From: Neisseria mucosa
GTDB lineage: Bacteria; Pseudomonadota; Gammaproteobacteria; Burkholderiales; Neisseriaceae
Reading direction: 5' to 3'
Length of the DNA: 64,000 bases
NCBI GenBank assembly: GCA_003028315.1
Contig: CP028150.1
Span: 992,001-1,056,000, forward strand
Translations under genes and position numbers: made by a program
Notes under the pieces: generated by a model
Databases searched by the model: none
What the model was told of the DNA's origin: nothing
Seen by the model: the letters and a program-made list of their open reading frames with translations, nothing else
Part shown: positions 1 to 8,066 of the stretch, one piece after another
How positions within the stretch are numbered: position 1 is the first letter of the stretch
Layout of the letters: every line of letters begins with the position of its first letter

Positions 1-32
1 AATTCACTATATAGTGGTGATGCTTGAATGGA

Positions 33-79
33 AAGAGGTCGTCTGAAAAGCAAAATCCCGTTTTCAGACGACCTCTTTT
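33..79. terminator. DUS-pair terminator after the hlyD-like gene
   Basis: Two inverted copies of the uptake sequence AGGTCGTCTGAA face each other across a short loop, with arms of about 17 bp (33-49 and 61-77) followed by T residues on both sides. This is the usual neisserial DUS hairpin. It closes the minus-strand regulator/adaptor operon and leaves no room for an ABC-transporter gene downstream within the window. Confidence 0.85.
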
Positions 80-127
80 AGCCATAAACCTTTGTTTTAA
101 CTTGAGGCCGTCCGAATTTGAGCGCTA

Positions 128-1183
128 TCAATTCGGCAACCTCACCGCCAACTCGGCAGGCCATGCTGCCTTGGCGTCGGTTTTTACGAAACCATTGCCC
201 GTCAGCCCGCCTTTCAGCAGGCGGTTGTATTTCACCGCCGTTTCGCGCGGCACTTGCAATTTCACTTTAAACATCAGCTTCGCGCGTTCATCGACCGTTT
301 CCACCGACTTGGGCGTAAACTGGGCGTCCGTCGCGATAAATTTGATTTTGGCGGGGAACACCGCGTCAATGCCGTCCAAACGGATACGCGCATCATCATT
401 GACTTTCAGACGGCTCATGCTGTCGGTCGGCAGGAAAATATTCATCGAAACATCGGCAGGATCAAGCAGGCTGACCACTTTCGAACCCGCCGCGACCACG
501 TTGCCTGCTTCCGCAATGGTGTATTCCACCCTGCCGGCTATCGGCGCGCGGATGTTCATATCATCGTTGGCGGATGTGGCCGATTTGACTGCCGCCCTCG
601 CCTGTTCGACACCGGCGCGCGCTTCCGCTTGCGCGGCGGCACTTTGCGCTACCGTCGCCTGCGCTTCGTCCCGTGCCGCTTCGGCTGCTTTGACTGCTGC
701 AACAGCGCGCTCATAATCTGCCTGACGCTTGGTAACTTCCGATTGCGACACCAGCTGGTCGGCAAGCAATTTACGGGCATTGTCCAGCTCCATTTTCGCC
801 ACGCGCAGCTGCTGCCTGTTCGCGTCCACATTCGCCTGCGCGCGCGCAACCGTCTGTTTCATCTGCGCTTCGGCAGCTTTGGCGCGCCCGACCGCCTCTT
901 CTTGCCGCAATTCCGCCGCCCGCGCTTCTTCCAAACGGCTGTTGCTGGTTTCAGACGACAGTTCCGCCAGAATATCGCCCTCTTTCACGTCTGCGCCCTC
1001 TTCCACCAGTACCGCCTTCACCCGCCCCGGATACAGGCTGGCGACATCGATGCGGTTCAGTTCCAGCCGCCCGTTGGATTGCGCGATCCATGTCGGCAGG
1101 GTTTCTTTTTGGTTTTGAAGGACATACCACACACCGCCCGCAGCCAGCGCGACGGCAAGAGAAGCAATAACAGCTTTTTTCAT
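128..1183 (-). CDS. HlyD/EmrA-type periplasmic adaptor (membrane fusion) protein
   Basis: 351 residues. One N-terminal signal-anchor helix (residues 5-21, AVIASLAVALAAGGVWYVL) is followed by a biotinyl-lipoyl half (YPGRVKAVLVEEGADVKEGD, about 50-70), a long Ala/Glu/Gln-rich coiled-coil hairpin (about 80-205) and the returning lipoyl and beta-barrel part (APIAGRVEYTIAEAGNVV). This is the domain order of HlyD-family adaptors that join an inner-membrane transporter to an outer-membrane channel. The start is preceded by AAGGTG. The gene lies 20 bp after a TetR regulator and is followed at once by a terminator, so its transporter partner is not in the same transcript here. The substrate cannot be told from the sequence. 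Confidence 0.85.
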   Translation of the reverse strand: MKKAVIASLAVALAAGGVWYVLQNQKETLPTWIAQSNGRLELNRIDVASLYPGRVKAVLVEEGADVKEGDILAELSSETSNSRLEEARAAELRQEEAVGRAKAAEAQMKQTVARAQANVDANRQQLRVAKMELDNARKLLADQLVSQSEVTKRQADYERAVAAVKAAEAARDEAQATVAQSAAAQAEARAGVEQARAAVKSATSANDDMNIRAPIAGRVEYTIAEAGNVVAAGSKVVSLLDPADVSMNIFLPTDSMSRLKVNDDARIRLDGIDAVFPAKIKFIATDAQFTPKSVETVDERAKLMFKVKLQVPRETAVKYNRLLKGGLTGNGFVKTDAKAAWPAELAVRLPN

Positions 1184-1203
1184 GTTGCGTTACACCTTAA
1201 TCG

Positions 1204-1842
1204 TCAAAACGGACGCGCCTTAGAGCGGTAATGCGGAAACAGCGCGGCAAACGCCCAATCTATCCTTTGGTGGATGGACGAATCGGTCAGCAAATCCTCA
1301 TGCCGCCCGTTCATCTCATCGGTCAGTATCCCCAACATACGGTAGCGCGTGTTCATAATCATCGGCGAGATAACCGCGCCATTGAGGAACTCAAACTGAT
1401 TCAACAATTCCAATTCCGACACACCCTCCCTACCGTTGCACTTCTTGATATGCCGGATCATCCCGTAGGCAAGCATCTTATGCTGCTTTTTCAACGCTTT
1501 GGTAATCAAATCCACGCCTTCTTCGCTGTCCAGCAGCATCCTGTGTATCCACGCCAAATGCTCGCGTATCGTTACCGCCAGCCGCCAGACAATCTGATAC
1601 AGCCGCTCCGTATCTTCGATATTTTGGGCAAAATCGAACGACACCCGCCCCAAAGCCCGATTGCTGTACTCAATCAACATCGCCTTCACAAATTCGTCTT
1701 TATCGGCAAACATCCTGTTGAACGTTTCCAAATTCGAATTCAAATGCTCCGCGATCGCCTGCTCGGACAGCCGCTTGTAGCCGCATCTGGGATAAAAATG
1801 AATGCCTGCGGAAATAAATTGCGCACTGGTTACACCGTTCAT
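1204..1842 (-). CDS. TetR/AcrR-family transcriptional regulator
   Basis: 212 residues from the ATG at 1842, chosen because GAGGTGA lies about 8 bases upstream and the length suits the family; an earlier in-frame ATG at 1875 is possible. Residues about 5-50 form a TetR-like helix-turn-helix (GYKRLSEQAIAEHLN...ETFNRMFADKDEFVKAML), followed by an all-helical ligand-binding part. It is the first gene of a two-gene unit with the HlyD-type adaptor, so it probably represses that adaptor in response to an unknown ligand. The DNA-binding match is clear in pattern; the target is inferred from position. Confidence 0.75.
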   Translation of the reverse strand: MNGVTSAQFISAGIHFYPRCGYKRLSEQAIAEHLNSNLETFNRMFADKDEFVKAMLIEYSNRALGRVSFDFAQNIEDTERLYQIVWRLAVTIREHLAWIHRMLLDSEEGVDLITKALKKQHKMLAYGMIRHIKKCNGREGVSELELLNQFEFLNGAVISPMIMNTRYRMLGILTDEMNGRHEDLLTDSSIHQRIDWAFAALFPHYRSKARPF

Positions 1843-2004
1843 TATCTTCACCTCATCTGCCTGTATTGTTGTCATAGGACAAATATCCAAGACCCAAATG
1901 AAACAAAAATCTTCTGAAATATCAGGCTGTCTGCGGACGCTGCCGTCAACCGTCAACGCATCATCCCAACCCTGCCCGATACAAATGCCAACCAACTCTT
2001 ATTT

Positions 2005-2111
2005 TATAGTGGATTAACTTTAAATCAGGACAAGGCGACGAAGCCGCAGACAGTACAGATAGTACGGCAAGGAGAGGCAACGCCGTACTGGTTTAAAGTT
2101 AATCCACTATA
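2005..2111. repeat. Correia repeat-enclosed element (CREE), short form
   Basis: A 107-bp element with TATAGTGGATTAA at one end and its inverse at the other, and the internal GACAAGGCGACGAAGCCGCAG core typical of Correia elements. A second copy of the same length lies at 15462-15568. Known CREE insert at TA and can carry promoters or RNase III sites. This one lies upstream of the tetR-like gene, so it may affect that gene's transcription (inference). Confidence 0.9.
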
Positions 2112-2348
2112 TAAAGCACGCAAAACGCCCCGACTCAATCATCCGGTCTGTTTTTTTATTTCACTATATAACAAACCGCCCCCGCCTTCAATGCAACCAC
2201 ATTCCCAATTATCATTAAAATCCGATAGTTAAATCTGATTTAAGAGGATATGGGTCGTCTGAAAAAACGGTTTCAGACGATTTGAAGGGAAGCATCAACA
2301 TAAATAAACGCCTTATCAATATCCGAATATTCGAGAGTTGCTATAAAA
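2112..2348. other. Intergenic stretch with a small DUS hairpin, no gene seen
   Basis: AT-rich sequence between the CREE and the trpD terminator. It holds a partial CREE-like end (TTTCACTATATAA near 2160) and, at 2253-2283, an imperfect DUS hairpin (TCGTCTGAAA / TTTCAGACGA). No reading frame here has a credible start and composition. Confidence 0.5.
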
Positions 2349-2386
2349 AATCGTCTGAAAACTGGCTTCCCGTTTTCAGACGACCT
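2349..2386. terminator. DUS-pair terminator after trpD
   Basis: Inverted arms TCGTCTGAAAAC (2351-2362) and GTTTTCAGACGA (2372-2383) lie a few bases after the trpD stop codon on the minus strand. They also provide two uptake sequences. Confidence 0.8.
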
Positions 2387-2390
2387 TTGC

Positions 2391-3425
2391 TTACTCTTTG
2401 GCAAATTGCTGCGTAAAGCGGACAAATTCTTCTTTTTTCGCTTTTGCCTTGCCTGAATCGATGGCTGCTTCGGCGGCTTTGACACCGTCCGCCAACGAAG
2501 GCACGACATTGCCGGCATAGAGCGCGGCGGCGGCGTTGAGCAGGACGATGTCGCGTGCCGCGCCATGTTTGCCGCTCAACACTTCATCCATTTTTTCCAA
2601 AGACTCTTGCGCGTTGACGACTTTGATTTCGTCCAAATCGCGGCGGATTTCAATGCCGAAATCTGCAGGGCTGATGTCGTATTCGCGGATTTCTCCGTCT
2701 TTCAGCTCGGCAACGCGGGTTTTGCCCGTCAGCGTGATTTCGTCCAAACCGCCTTCGCCGCACACGACCAAAACGTGTTTGGAACCAAGCTGTTTCAATA
2801 CGCGCGACAGGATGCCGCATAAATCAATGTGGAACACGCCCAAGAGCTGGTTTGGCGCGCCGGCAGGGTTGGTCAGCGGGCCCAAGATATTGAAAATGCT
2901 TCTAAACCCGAGCGAACGGCGCACGGGCGCGACGTGGCGCATCGCGCTGTGGTGGTTTTGGGCAAACATAAAGCCCAAGCCTGTTTGACGGATGCTTTCG
3001 GCGACTTGCTCCGGTGTAATGTTCAACACCGCGCCCATCTGCTCCATCACGTCTGCCGCGCCGCTGGACGAAGAAACAGAGCGCCCGCCGTGTTTGGCGA
3101 CTTTCGCGCCTGCCGCAGCGGCGACAAACATGGAAGTCGTGGAAATATTGAAGGTTTTTGCACCGTCCCCGCCCGTACCAACAATATCGACGAGGTCGTC
3201 TGAATTTTCCAGCGGCACTTTGGCGGCAAATTCGCGCATGACGGCGGCGGCGGCGGTGATTTCCGATACGGTCTCGACTTTAATCCGCAATCCGGTCAAG
3301 ATGGCGGCGATTTGTTCGGGCGGCACCTGTCCGCTCATAATCTGGCGCATCAGGTCGGTCATTTCGTCGTAAAACAATTCGTTGTTGCTGATTAAGCGTT
3401 CGATGGCTTGTTGCGGTGTAATCAT
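2391..3425 (-). CDS. trpD: Anthranilate phosphoribosyltransferase
   Basis: 344 residues, normal for TrpD. It transfers phosphoribosyl from PRPP to anthranilate, the second committed step of tryptophan synthesis, in the cytoplasm. The helical N-terminal domain is followed by the PRPP-binding GTGGDGAKTFNIST motif (residue about 86), the KHGGRSVSSSSGAADVMEQMG segment, and the anthranilate-contact region around MRHVAPVRRSLGFRSIFNILG. The start at 3425 has AAAGGATTG just upstream. It lies downstream of trpG on the same strand, separated from it by a DUS hairpin (3458-3490), so the two genes may be partly uncoupled. Confidence 0.97.
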   Translation of the reverse strand: MITPQQAIERLISNNELFYDEMTDLMRQIMSGQVPPEQIAAILTGLRIKVETVSEITAAAAVMREFAAKVPLENSDDLVDIVGTGGDGAKTFNISTTSMFVAAAAGAKVAKHGGRSVSSSSGAADVMEQMGAVLNITPEQVAESIRQTGLGFMFAQNHHSAMRHVAPVRRSLGFRSIFNILGPLTNPAGAPNQLLGVFHIDLCGILSRVLKQLGSKHVLVVCGEGGLDEITLTGKTRVAELKDGEIREYDISPADFGIEIRRDLDEIKVVNAQESLEKMDEVLSGKHGAARDIVLLNAAAALYAGNVVPSLADGVKAAEAAIDSGKAKAKKEEFVRFTQQFAKE

Positions 3426-3457
3426 GGTTCAATCCTTTTTACGGGTATTTTTACGTC

Positions 3458-3490
3458 AAACGTCGTCTGAAAGTTTTCAGACGACGTTTG
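3458..3490. terminator. DUS hairpin between trpG and trpD
   Basis: Perfect inverted arms AAACGTCGTCTGAAA / TTTCAGACGACGTTT with a 2-base loop lie directly after the trpG stop and before trpD. It could act as a terminator or attenuating hairpin inside the trp unit. The last T-run is short. Confidence 0.7.
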
Positions 3491-3492
3491 GT

Positions 3493-4083
3493 TTAAGCAG
3501 CGGACGCTTGGAAGTCTTTAAATTCTTCCAAAAAGTTTTTCAACATATCGTGTCCGTGTTCGGTCAACAGGGCTTCGGGGTGGAACTGCACGCCTTCAAT
3601 GGCGTATTCCTTGTGCCGCACGCCCATGATTTCCTGATCCTCCGTCCATGCGGTTACTTCCAAGCAATCGGGCAGCGTATCGCGGGCGATGACAAGGCTG
3701 TGATAACGCGTGCAGGTAATGGGATCGGGCAAATCTTTAAACATGCCTTTGTTCAAATGGAACACGGGCGAAACTTTTCCATGCATCAGCGTTTTTGCCC
3801 GCACCACATCCCCGCCGAACGCTTCGCCTATCGTCTGATGCCCGAGGCACACGCCCATAATCGGCAGCTTACCGGCGAAATGGCGCATGGCAGCGACCGA
3901 AATGCCCGCCTCTTTCGGCGAACAAGGACCCGGCCCGATAACGAGATATTGCGGTTTCAAAGCTTCGATTTCTTCGAGCGTAATATCGTCGTTGCGGCGG
4001 ACGACGACTTCCTGACCGAGTTCGGCAAAATATTGGACGATGTTGTAGGTGAAACTGTCATAGTTATCAATAAACAAAAGCAT
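3493..4083 (-). CDS. trpG: Anthranilate synthase component II (glutamine amidotransferase)
   Basis: 196 residues from the ATG at 4083. An upstream in-frame ATG at 4149 would overlap the neighbouring gene and adds a basic, non-homologous stretch. It is a class I glutamine amidotransferase: GPGPCSP oxyanion loop near residue 50, nucleophile Cys79 in GVCLGHQ, and His168/Glu170 in the HPE motif complete the triad. It supplies ammonia from glutamine to TrpE for anthranilate synthesis and could also serve as PabA. No trpE is in the window. It follows a 111-residue gene by 14 bp and precedes trpD on the same strand. Confidence 0.95.
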   Translation of the reverse strand: MLLFIDNYDSFTYNIVQYFAELGQEVVVRRNDDITLEEIEALKPQYLVIGPGPCSPKEAGISVAAMRHFAGKLPIMGVCLGHQTIGEAFGGDVVRAKTLMHGKVSPVFHLNKGMFKDLPDPITCTRYHSLVIARDTLPDCLEVTAWTEDQEIMGVRHKEYAIEGVQFHPEALLTEHGHDMLKNFLEEFKDFQASAA

Positions 4084-4097
4084 GGGGGTACGGCCTT

Positions 4098-4433
4098 TTA
4101 GGGTTGTTTGACGGCGGCGATGTTTTCGGGCGAATTGATAAACGCCCACATCTGCTCTTCGGTTCGGAAAACGCCGTTACGGACAATATAATGCAGCGGA
4201 TGCTTAATCAGCGCATCTGCTTTGCGGACAAAAACACGCATATTGCTGCTGTTTGCCGCCATTTCCAACACTTTGGCGGCAAAAGCGGGGCGGTGCAACT
4301 TGTCGTGCATCAGCGGATGACGGGCGATGTATTCGTTCAGAGGCTTGCCGCTGCTGTGGAAATCCGTGTGCAGCGGGTCGAGGAATACAATAAAAAAAGG
4401 CATCTTGCCCAAATAATCGTCTGCATCGTTCAT
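4098..4433 (-). CDS. Conserved-looking hypothetical protein upstream of trpG
   Basis: 111 residues, no signal peptide or membrane segment. I do not recognise the family. The protein is soluble in character, with a hydrophobic strand near the N terminus (MPFFIVFLDPLHTDF) and a C-terminal half rich in His, Arg and Lys (KADALIKHPLHYIVRNGVFR). The stop is 14 bp from the trpG start and no terminator intervenes, so the two are probably co-transcribed. Upstream, the DUS terminator of 4518-4563 separates it from the next operon. A role in tryptophan metabolism would be only a guess. Confidence 0.65.
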   Translation of the reverse strand: MNDADDYLGKMPFFIVFLDPLHTDFHSSGKPLNEYIARHPLMHDKLHRPAFAAKVLEMAANSSNMRVFVRKADALIKHPLHYIVRNGVFRTEEQMWAFINSPENIAAVKQP

Positions 4434-4517
4434 AAGCGTTTCGGACGGAATATTTATATCGACATAATAGCACAGTTAACCGCGATACTCGGAAAGCTGC
4501 GCCTGCCCCTCCGATTG

Positions 4518-4563
4518 AAAGGTCGTCTGAAAATAAACGAAACGGTTTTTCAGACGACCTTTT
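4518..4563. terminator. DUS-pair terminator
   Basis: Arms AAAGGTCGTCTGAAAA (4518-4533) and TTTTCAGACGACCTTT (4547-4562) end the minus-strand pair of exported and membrane proteins at 4584-5262. Confidence 0.85.
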
Positions 4564-4583
4564 TATTGACATCTTTTTCTCTA

Positions 4584-5045
4584 TCAATACTCGGGCATCA
4601 TCTCACCTTCACCACCCATACTGTTTGCCGCATTAACCCGTTCCTGCGCGGCTTTCACTTGATTCTCCAAACCTTTAATCCGTTCTTGATAGCGGGCGTA
4701 GTTTCGCTCGTTGCCATAACGGACCTGTTTGCCCTCTTCCAGATTTTTCTGTGCCTGAGCCAATTCGTTTTGCGCTGAAGATGAGCCGGGTATTGCGCTG
4801 GCTGGTGGAGGTGGCATTTGTTCGGATGGAGCTTTTCCTGAAGCAGCGTTTGCTGATGCCGAGTGTGCGGACGGTGCGGCGGAGGTATAAACCGAAGGTC
4901 TGCCGATATTGCCCGGTTTGCAGTTTTTGCCGCCGGTCTGCGTATAGGTTTTACGCCCTGATTTGTCGATACATTCAAATACGGGGGATGCCGTTGCTAC
5001 GACGGAAAATGCGAGCAGTAATGTGCTTAAAATCAATTTATTCAT
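4584..5045 (-). CDS. Exported DUF4124-type protein with coiled-coil tail
   Basis: 153 residues from the ATG at 5045; the longer frame adds a segment that lies in the intergenic region. A signal peptide (MNKLILSTLLLAFSVVATAS, cleavage after Ala) precedes a short DUF4124-like motif, VFECIDKSGRKTYTQ, with a second Cys at about 38. Next comes a Pro/Ser/Ala linker (55-90) and a C-terminal Gln/Glu/Lys-rich coiled coil (about 95-140). It is likely periplasmic. DUF4124 proteins are common in proteobacteria and of unknown role. It lies 22 bp after a small membrane protein gene, probably as one transcript. Confidence 0.75.
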   Translation of the reverse strand: MNKLILSTLLLAFSVVATASPVFECIDKSGRKTYTQTGGKNCKPGNIGRPSVYTSAAPSAHSASANAASGKAPSEQMPPPPASAIPGSSSAQNELAQAQKNLEEGKQVRYGNERNYARYQERIKGLENQVKAAQERVNAANSMGGEGEMMPEY

Positions 5046-5067
5046 TCTTATACCTTTCATCAAATCA

Positions 5068-5262
5068 TCAAAACCATATCCACCATGCCACCAAAGCAAT
5101 GATCATCACCAAATTCGCAATAATAATCGGCTTCCATTGCCGAGGTGCGTGACGTAATTCTGCGCCTGAACGTGTGCGGCGGATGTAGAGAAACGGACTG
5201 AGCAGCATGGATGCGGCACACAACAGAATAATCACGGCGTAATAGATTTTTTCAGTTTCCAT
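5068..5262 (-). CDS. Small two-helix inner-membrane protein
   Basis: 64 residues from the ATG at 5262, chosen because CGGAGGAAA lies directly upstream. Two hydrophobic helices (about 6-25 and 42-62, ending in IALVAWWIWF) flank a basic loop with several Arg residues, which would face the cytoplasm. No family is recognised. It is the first gene of a pair with the DUF4124 protein. A single uptake sequence (TTTCAGACGACC, about 5278-5289) lies in its leader. Confidence 0.65.
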   Translation of the reverse strand: METEKIYYAVIILLCAASMLLSPFLYIRRTRSGAELRHAPRQWKPIIIANLVMIIALVAWWIWF

Positions 5263-5361
5263 TTCCTCCGCCCCCGTTTCAGACGACCTATACAAAATAT
5301 GCTACAATCGCCGGCGATTATAACACCCTGTTTATCTATATTTATAAAGGTTTTACCAATA

Positions 5362-6990
5362 ATGATTTCTACCAACGGCATTACCATGCAGTTCGGCGCG
5401 AAGCCGCTGTTTGAAAACGTATCCGTCAAGTTCGGCGAAGGCAACCGCTACGGCTTGATCGGCGCGAACGGTTCGGGCAAATCCACCTTCATGAAAATCC
5501 TCGGCGGCGATTTGGAACAGACTGCGGGCGAAGTGGCGATTGAAAACGGCGTACGCTTGGGTAAGCTGCGCCAAGACCAGTTTGCCTACGAAGACATGCG
5601 CGTGCTGGACGTGGTGATGATGGGGCACACCGAAATGTGGGCGGCGATGACCGAACGTGATGCGATTTACGCCAACCCCGAAGCCACCGAAGACGATTAC
5701 ATGAAAGCCGCCGAACTGGAAGCCAAGTTCGCCGAATACGACGGCTACACCGCCGAAGCACGCGCCGCCGAACTGTTGAGCGGCGTGGGCATTTCCGAAG
5801 ATTTGCACAATGCGACCATGGCGGAAGTCGCCCCGGGCTTCAAGCTGCGCGTATTGCTGGCGCAAGCCCTGTTCTCCAAACCTGATGTTCTCTTGCTTGA
5901 CGAGCCGACCAACAACTTGGACATCAATACCATCCGCTGGCTGGAGGGCGTGTTGAACCAATACGACTCCACCATGATTATCATCTCGCACGACCGTCAC
6001 TTCTTGAACGAAGTCTGCACCCACATGGCGGATTTGGACTACAACACCATCACCATTTATCCGGGCAACTACGACGACTACATGCTCGCCTCCGCCCAAT
6101 CGCGCGAACGCGCCCTGAAAGACAACGCCAAGGCAAAAGAGAAACTACAAGAGCTGCAAGAGTTCGTCGCCCGCTTCTCCGCCAACAAATCCAAAGCCCG
6201 TCAGGCAACCAGCCGTCTGAAACAGGCAGACAAAATCAAAGCCGAGATGGTCGAAGTCAAACCTTCTACCCGCCAAAACCCGTATATCCGCTTTGAAGCC
6301 GATGAAAAAGCCAAGCTGCACCGTCAGGCGGTGGAAGTAGAAAATCTGGCCAAACGCTTTGAAACCCAGTTGTTTAAAAAACTGAGCTTCATCCTCGAAG
6401 CCGGCCAGCGCCTCGCCATCATTGGCCCCAACGGCGCGGGTAAATCCACCCTGCTGAAACTCCTTGCCGGCGCGTTCAACCCCGAATATTCAGACGGCCT
6501 CACCCCCGACGCAGGCACCATCAAATGGGCGGAAAAAGCCAACGTCGGCTATTACCCTCAAGACCATGAAAACGACTTCGATGTCGATATGAACCTGAGC
6601 GAATGGATGCGCCAATGGGGCCAAGAAGGCGACGACGAACAGGTCATCCGCGGCACTTTGGGGCGTTTGCTCTTCGGCAGCAACGACGTGGTGAAAAAAG
6701 TGCAGGTTCTCTCCGGCGGTGAAAAAGGCCGTATGCTCTACGGCAAACTCCTGTTGCTGAAACCCAATGTGCTGATTATGGACGAACCCACCAACCACAT
6801 GGACATGGAAAGCATCGAATCGCTGAACATGGCGCTGGAGAAATACAACGGCACGCTGATTTTCGTGTCGCACGATCGCCAATTCGTCTCCTCGCTCGCC
6901 ACCCAGATTATCGAGCTGGACGGCAAGGGCGGTTACGAACACTATCTGGGCGATTACGAAAGCTATCTGGAGAAAAAAGGCTTGGCTTAA
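5362..6990 (+). CDS. ybiT: ABC-F family ATPase, YbiT type
   Basis: 542 residues from the ATG at 5362 (MISTNGITMQFG); the longer frame adds 21 residues that match nothing in the family. It is a soluble ATPase with two nucleotide-binding domains and no membrane domain. Walker A motifs are GANGSGKST (near residue 35) and GPNGAGKST (near 360). Signature/Walker B segments are LLLDEPTNNLD and LIMDEPTNHMD, joined by a charged linker (SRFSANKSKARQATSR-like) that in ABC-F proteins contacts the ribosomal E site. YbiT proteins are translation factors of poorly defined role. A DUS terminator follows 32 bp after the stop. Confidence 0.93.
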   Translation: MISTNGITMQFGAKPLFENVSVKFGEGNRYGLIGANGSGKSTFMKILGGDLEQTAGEVAIENGVRLGKLRQDQFAYEDMRVLDVVMMGHTEMWAAMTERDAIYANPEATEDDYMKAAELEAKFAEYDGYTAEARAAELLSGVGISEDLHNATMAEVAPGFKLRVLLAQALFSKPDVLLLDEPTNNLDINTIRWLEGVLNQYDSTMIIISHDRHFLNEVCTHMADLDYNTITIYPGNYDDYMLASAQSRERALKDNAKAKEKLQELQEFVARFSANKSKARQATSRLKQADKIKAEMVEVKPSTRQNPYIRFEADEKAKLHRQAVEVENLAKRFETQLFKKLSFILEAGQRLAIIGPNGAGKSTLLKLLAGAFNPEYSDGLTPDAGTIKWAEKANVGYYPQDHENDFDVDMNLSEWMRQWGQEGDDEQVIRGTLGRLLFGSNDVVKKVQVLSGGEKGRMLYGKLLLLKPNVLIMDEPTNHMDMESIESLNMALEKYNGTLIFVSHDRQFVSSLATQIIELDGKGGYEHYLGDYESYLEKKGLA

Positions 6991-7021
6991 TTACGCCGTT
7001 TTAATCAATGTCTGAAACACC

Positions 7022-7060
7022 AACGTCGTCTGAAAGACTGTATCTTTCAGACGACGTTTA
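7022..7060. terminator. DUS-pair terminator after ybiT
   Basis: Arms AACGTCGTCTGAAAGA and TCTTTCAGACGACGTT with a 5-base loop, followed by T residues. It lies 32 bp downstream of the ybiT stop. Confidence 0.85.
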
Positions 7061-7256
7061 TTTTTTAAAATCCGTTTATAAAATGTTTAAACAAGTTGCA
7101 TCTACTTCGGTTGCCTATGATGGAAATAAGCAGGCATATATCGTGTTACCAAACTTGCGCTGCCATTCATCTTATTGCCAGGAACTAATCCAAGTTTCTG
7201 AAGTTTCAGCCATTTCCAATATTTCTAAAATATCAGAGAAATCATAAGCAACAACA
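7061..7256. other. Intergenic stretch with no supported gene
   Basis: About 200 bp between two terminators. The only open frame of note would have to start inside the ybiT terminator hairpin and lacks a ribosome site. No RNA gene or repeat was recognised. Confidence 0.5.
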
Positions 7257-7302
7257 AAAGGTCGCCTGAAAACCCAAATCCAAGTTTTCAGACGACCTTT
7301 TC
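7257..7302. terminator. DUS-pair terminator after sodB
   Basis: Arms AAAGGTCGCCTGAAAAC and GTTTTCAGACGACCTTTT, with one mismatch from a degenerate DUS (GTCGCCTGAA). It lies 15 bp beyond the sodB stop on the minus strand. Confidence 0.85.
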
Positions 7303-7317
7303 ATATCAACCGATTAT

Positions 7318-7899
7318 TTAAGCAGCAAAGCGTTTGGCGACTTCGTCCCAGTTGACGATTTCCCAGAAACCTTTCAGGTAGTTGGGGCGGCTGTTGCGGT
7401 AGTCGATGTAGTAGGCGTGTTCCCATACGTCACAGGTCAGCAGCGGAGTGTTTTCAGTGGTCAGCGGAGTGGCCGCGTTGGAAGTGGAAACCAAATCCAA
7501 TTCGCCGGCAGGGGTTTTCACCAGCCATGCCCAACCGGAGCCGAAAGTACCTGCCACGCAAGCGGAGAATGCTTCTTGGAATTTCTCGAAGCTGCCCCAT
7601 TTGGCGTCGATGGCGGCGGCCAGTTCGCCGGAAGGTTTGCCTTGACCTTTAGGCGTGAAACCCAGCCAGTAGAAGGTATGGTTCCAAGTTTGCGCTGCGT
7701 TGTTGAACACACCGCCTGAAGATTTTTTCACAATCTCTTCCAAAGGCAGGTTTTCAAATTCGGTACCTTTGATTTGATTGTTCAGATTGGTGATGTAGGT
7801 TTGATGGTGTTTGCCGTAGTGGAACTCCAAAGTCTCTTTGCTCAGATGCGGGGACAATGCGTCCAGTTCATAAGGCAGTTGTGGCAGCTTATGTTCCAT
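7318..7899 (-). CDS. sodB: Superoxide dismutase, iron type
   Basis: 193 residues. It converts superoxide to hydrogen peroxide and oxygen in the cytoplasm. The four metal ligands are His27, His74, Asp157 and His161 (the last two in CDVWEHAYY). Gln70 in NNAAQTWNH sits where iron-type enzymes place their active-site glutamine, so Fe is more likely than Mn. The start is preceded by AGGAGCAC. It is monocistronic, divergent from dnaB, and closed by a DUS hairpin. Confidence 0.96.
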   Translation of the reverse strand: MEHKLPQLPYELDALSPHLSKETLEFHYGKHHQTYITNLNNQIKGTEFENLPLEEIVKKSSGGVFNNAAQTWNHTFYWLGFTPKGQGKPSGELAAAIDAKWGSFEKFQEAFSACVAGTFGSGWAWLVKTPAGELDLVSTSNAATPLTTENTPLLTCDVWEHAYYIDYRNSRPNYLKGFWEIVNWDEVAKRFAA

Positions 7900-8023
7900 T
7901 TTAGTGCTCCTAAATTATTTTATATGATTGTATTTTGGTAGTGTCCGCTGCTCGGGATAAACCGGACAGCATCGTTATTTTACCTGCTTTAAATCAGGAA
8001 AACCAATTAAACTTGCGCTGCGC

Positions 8024-8029
8024 TATAAT
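8024..8029 (+). promoter_or_regulatory. Candidate -10 box for dnaB
   Basis: TATAAT lies 38 bp before the dnaB start codon in the divergent sodB-dnaB intergenic region. No good -35 box is seen at the usual spacing (8001-8006 reads AACCAA), so this is a tentative call. Confidence 0.4.
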
Positions 8030-8066
8030 AGCAGATTCCAATTTCCATTCATTTAGGATTGCCGCC

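Noticed and set aside
254..1231. Long open frame opposite the hlyD-like gene
   Set aside because: Antisense shadow of a GC-rich coding region; no start signal and unnatural His/Arg/Phe-rich composition.
2005..2111. Small RNA gene
   Set aside because: The strong hairpin potential comes from the CREE inverted repeats; nothing else supports an RNA gene.
7008..7247. 79-codon open frame after ybiT
   Set aside because: It starts inside the ybiT terminator hairpin, lacks a ribosome site, and part of it only translates the uptake sequences.
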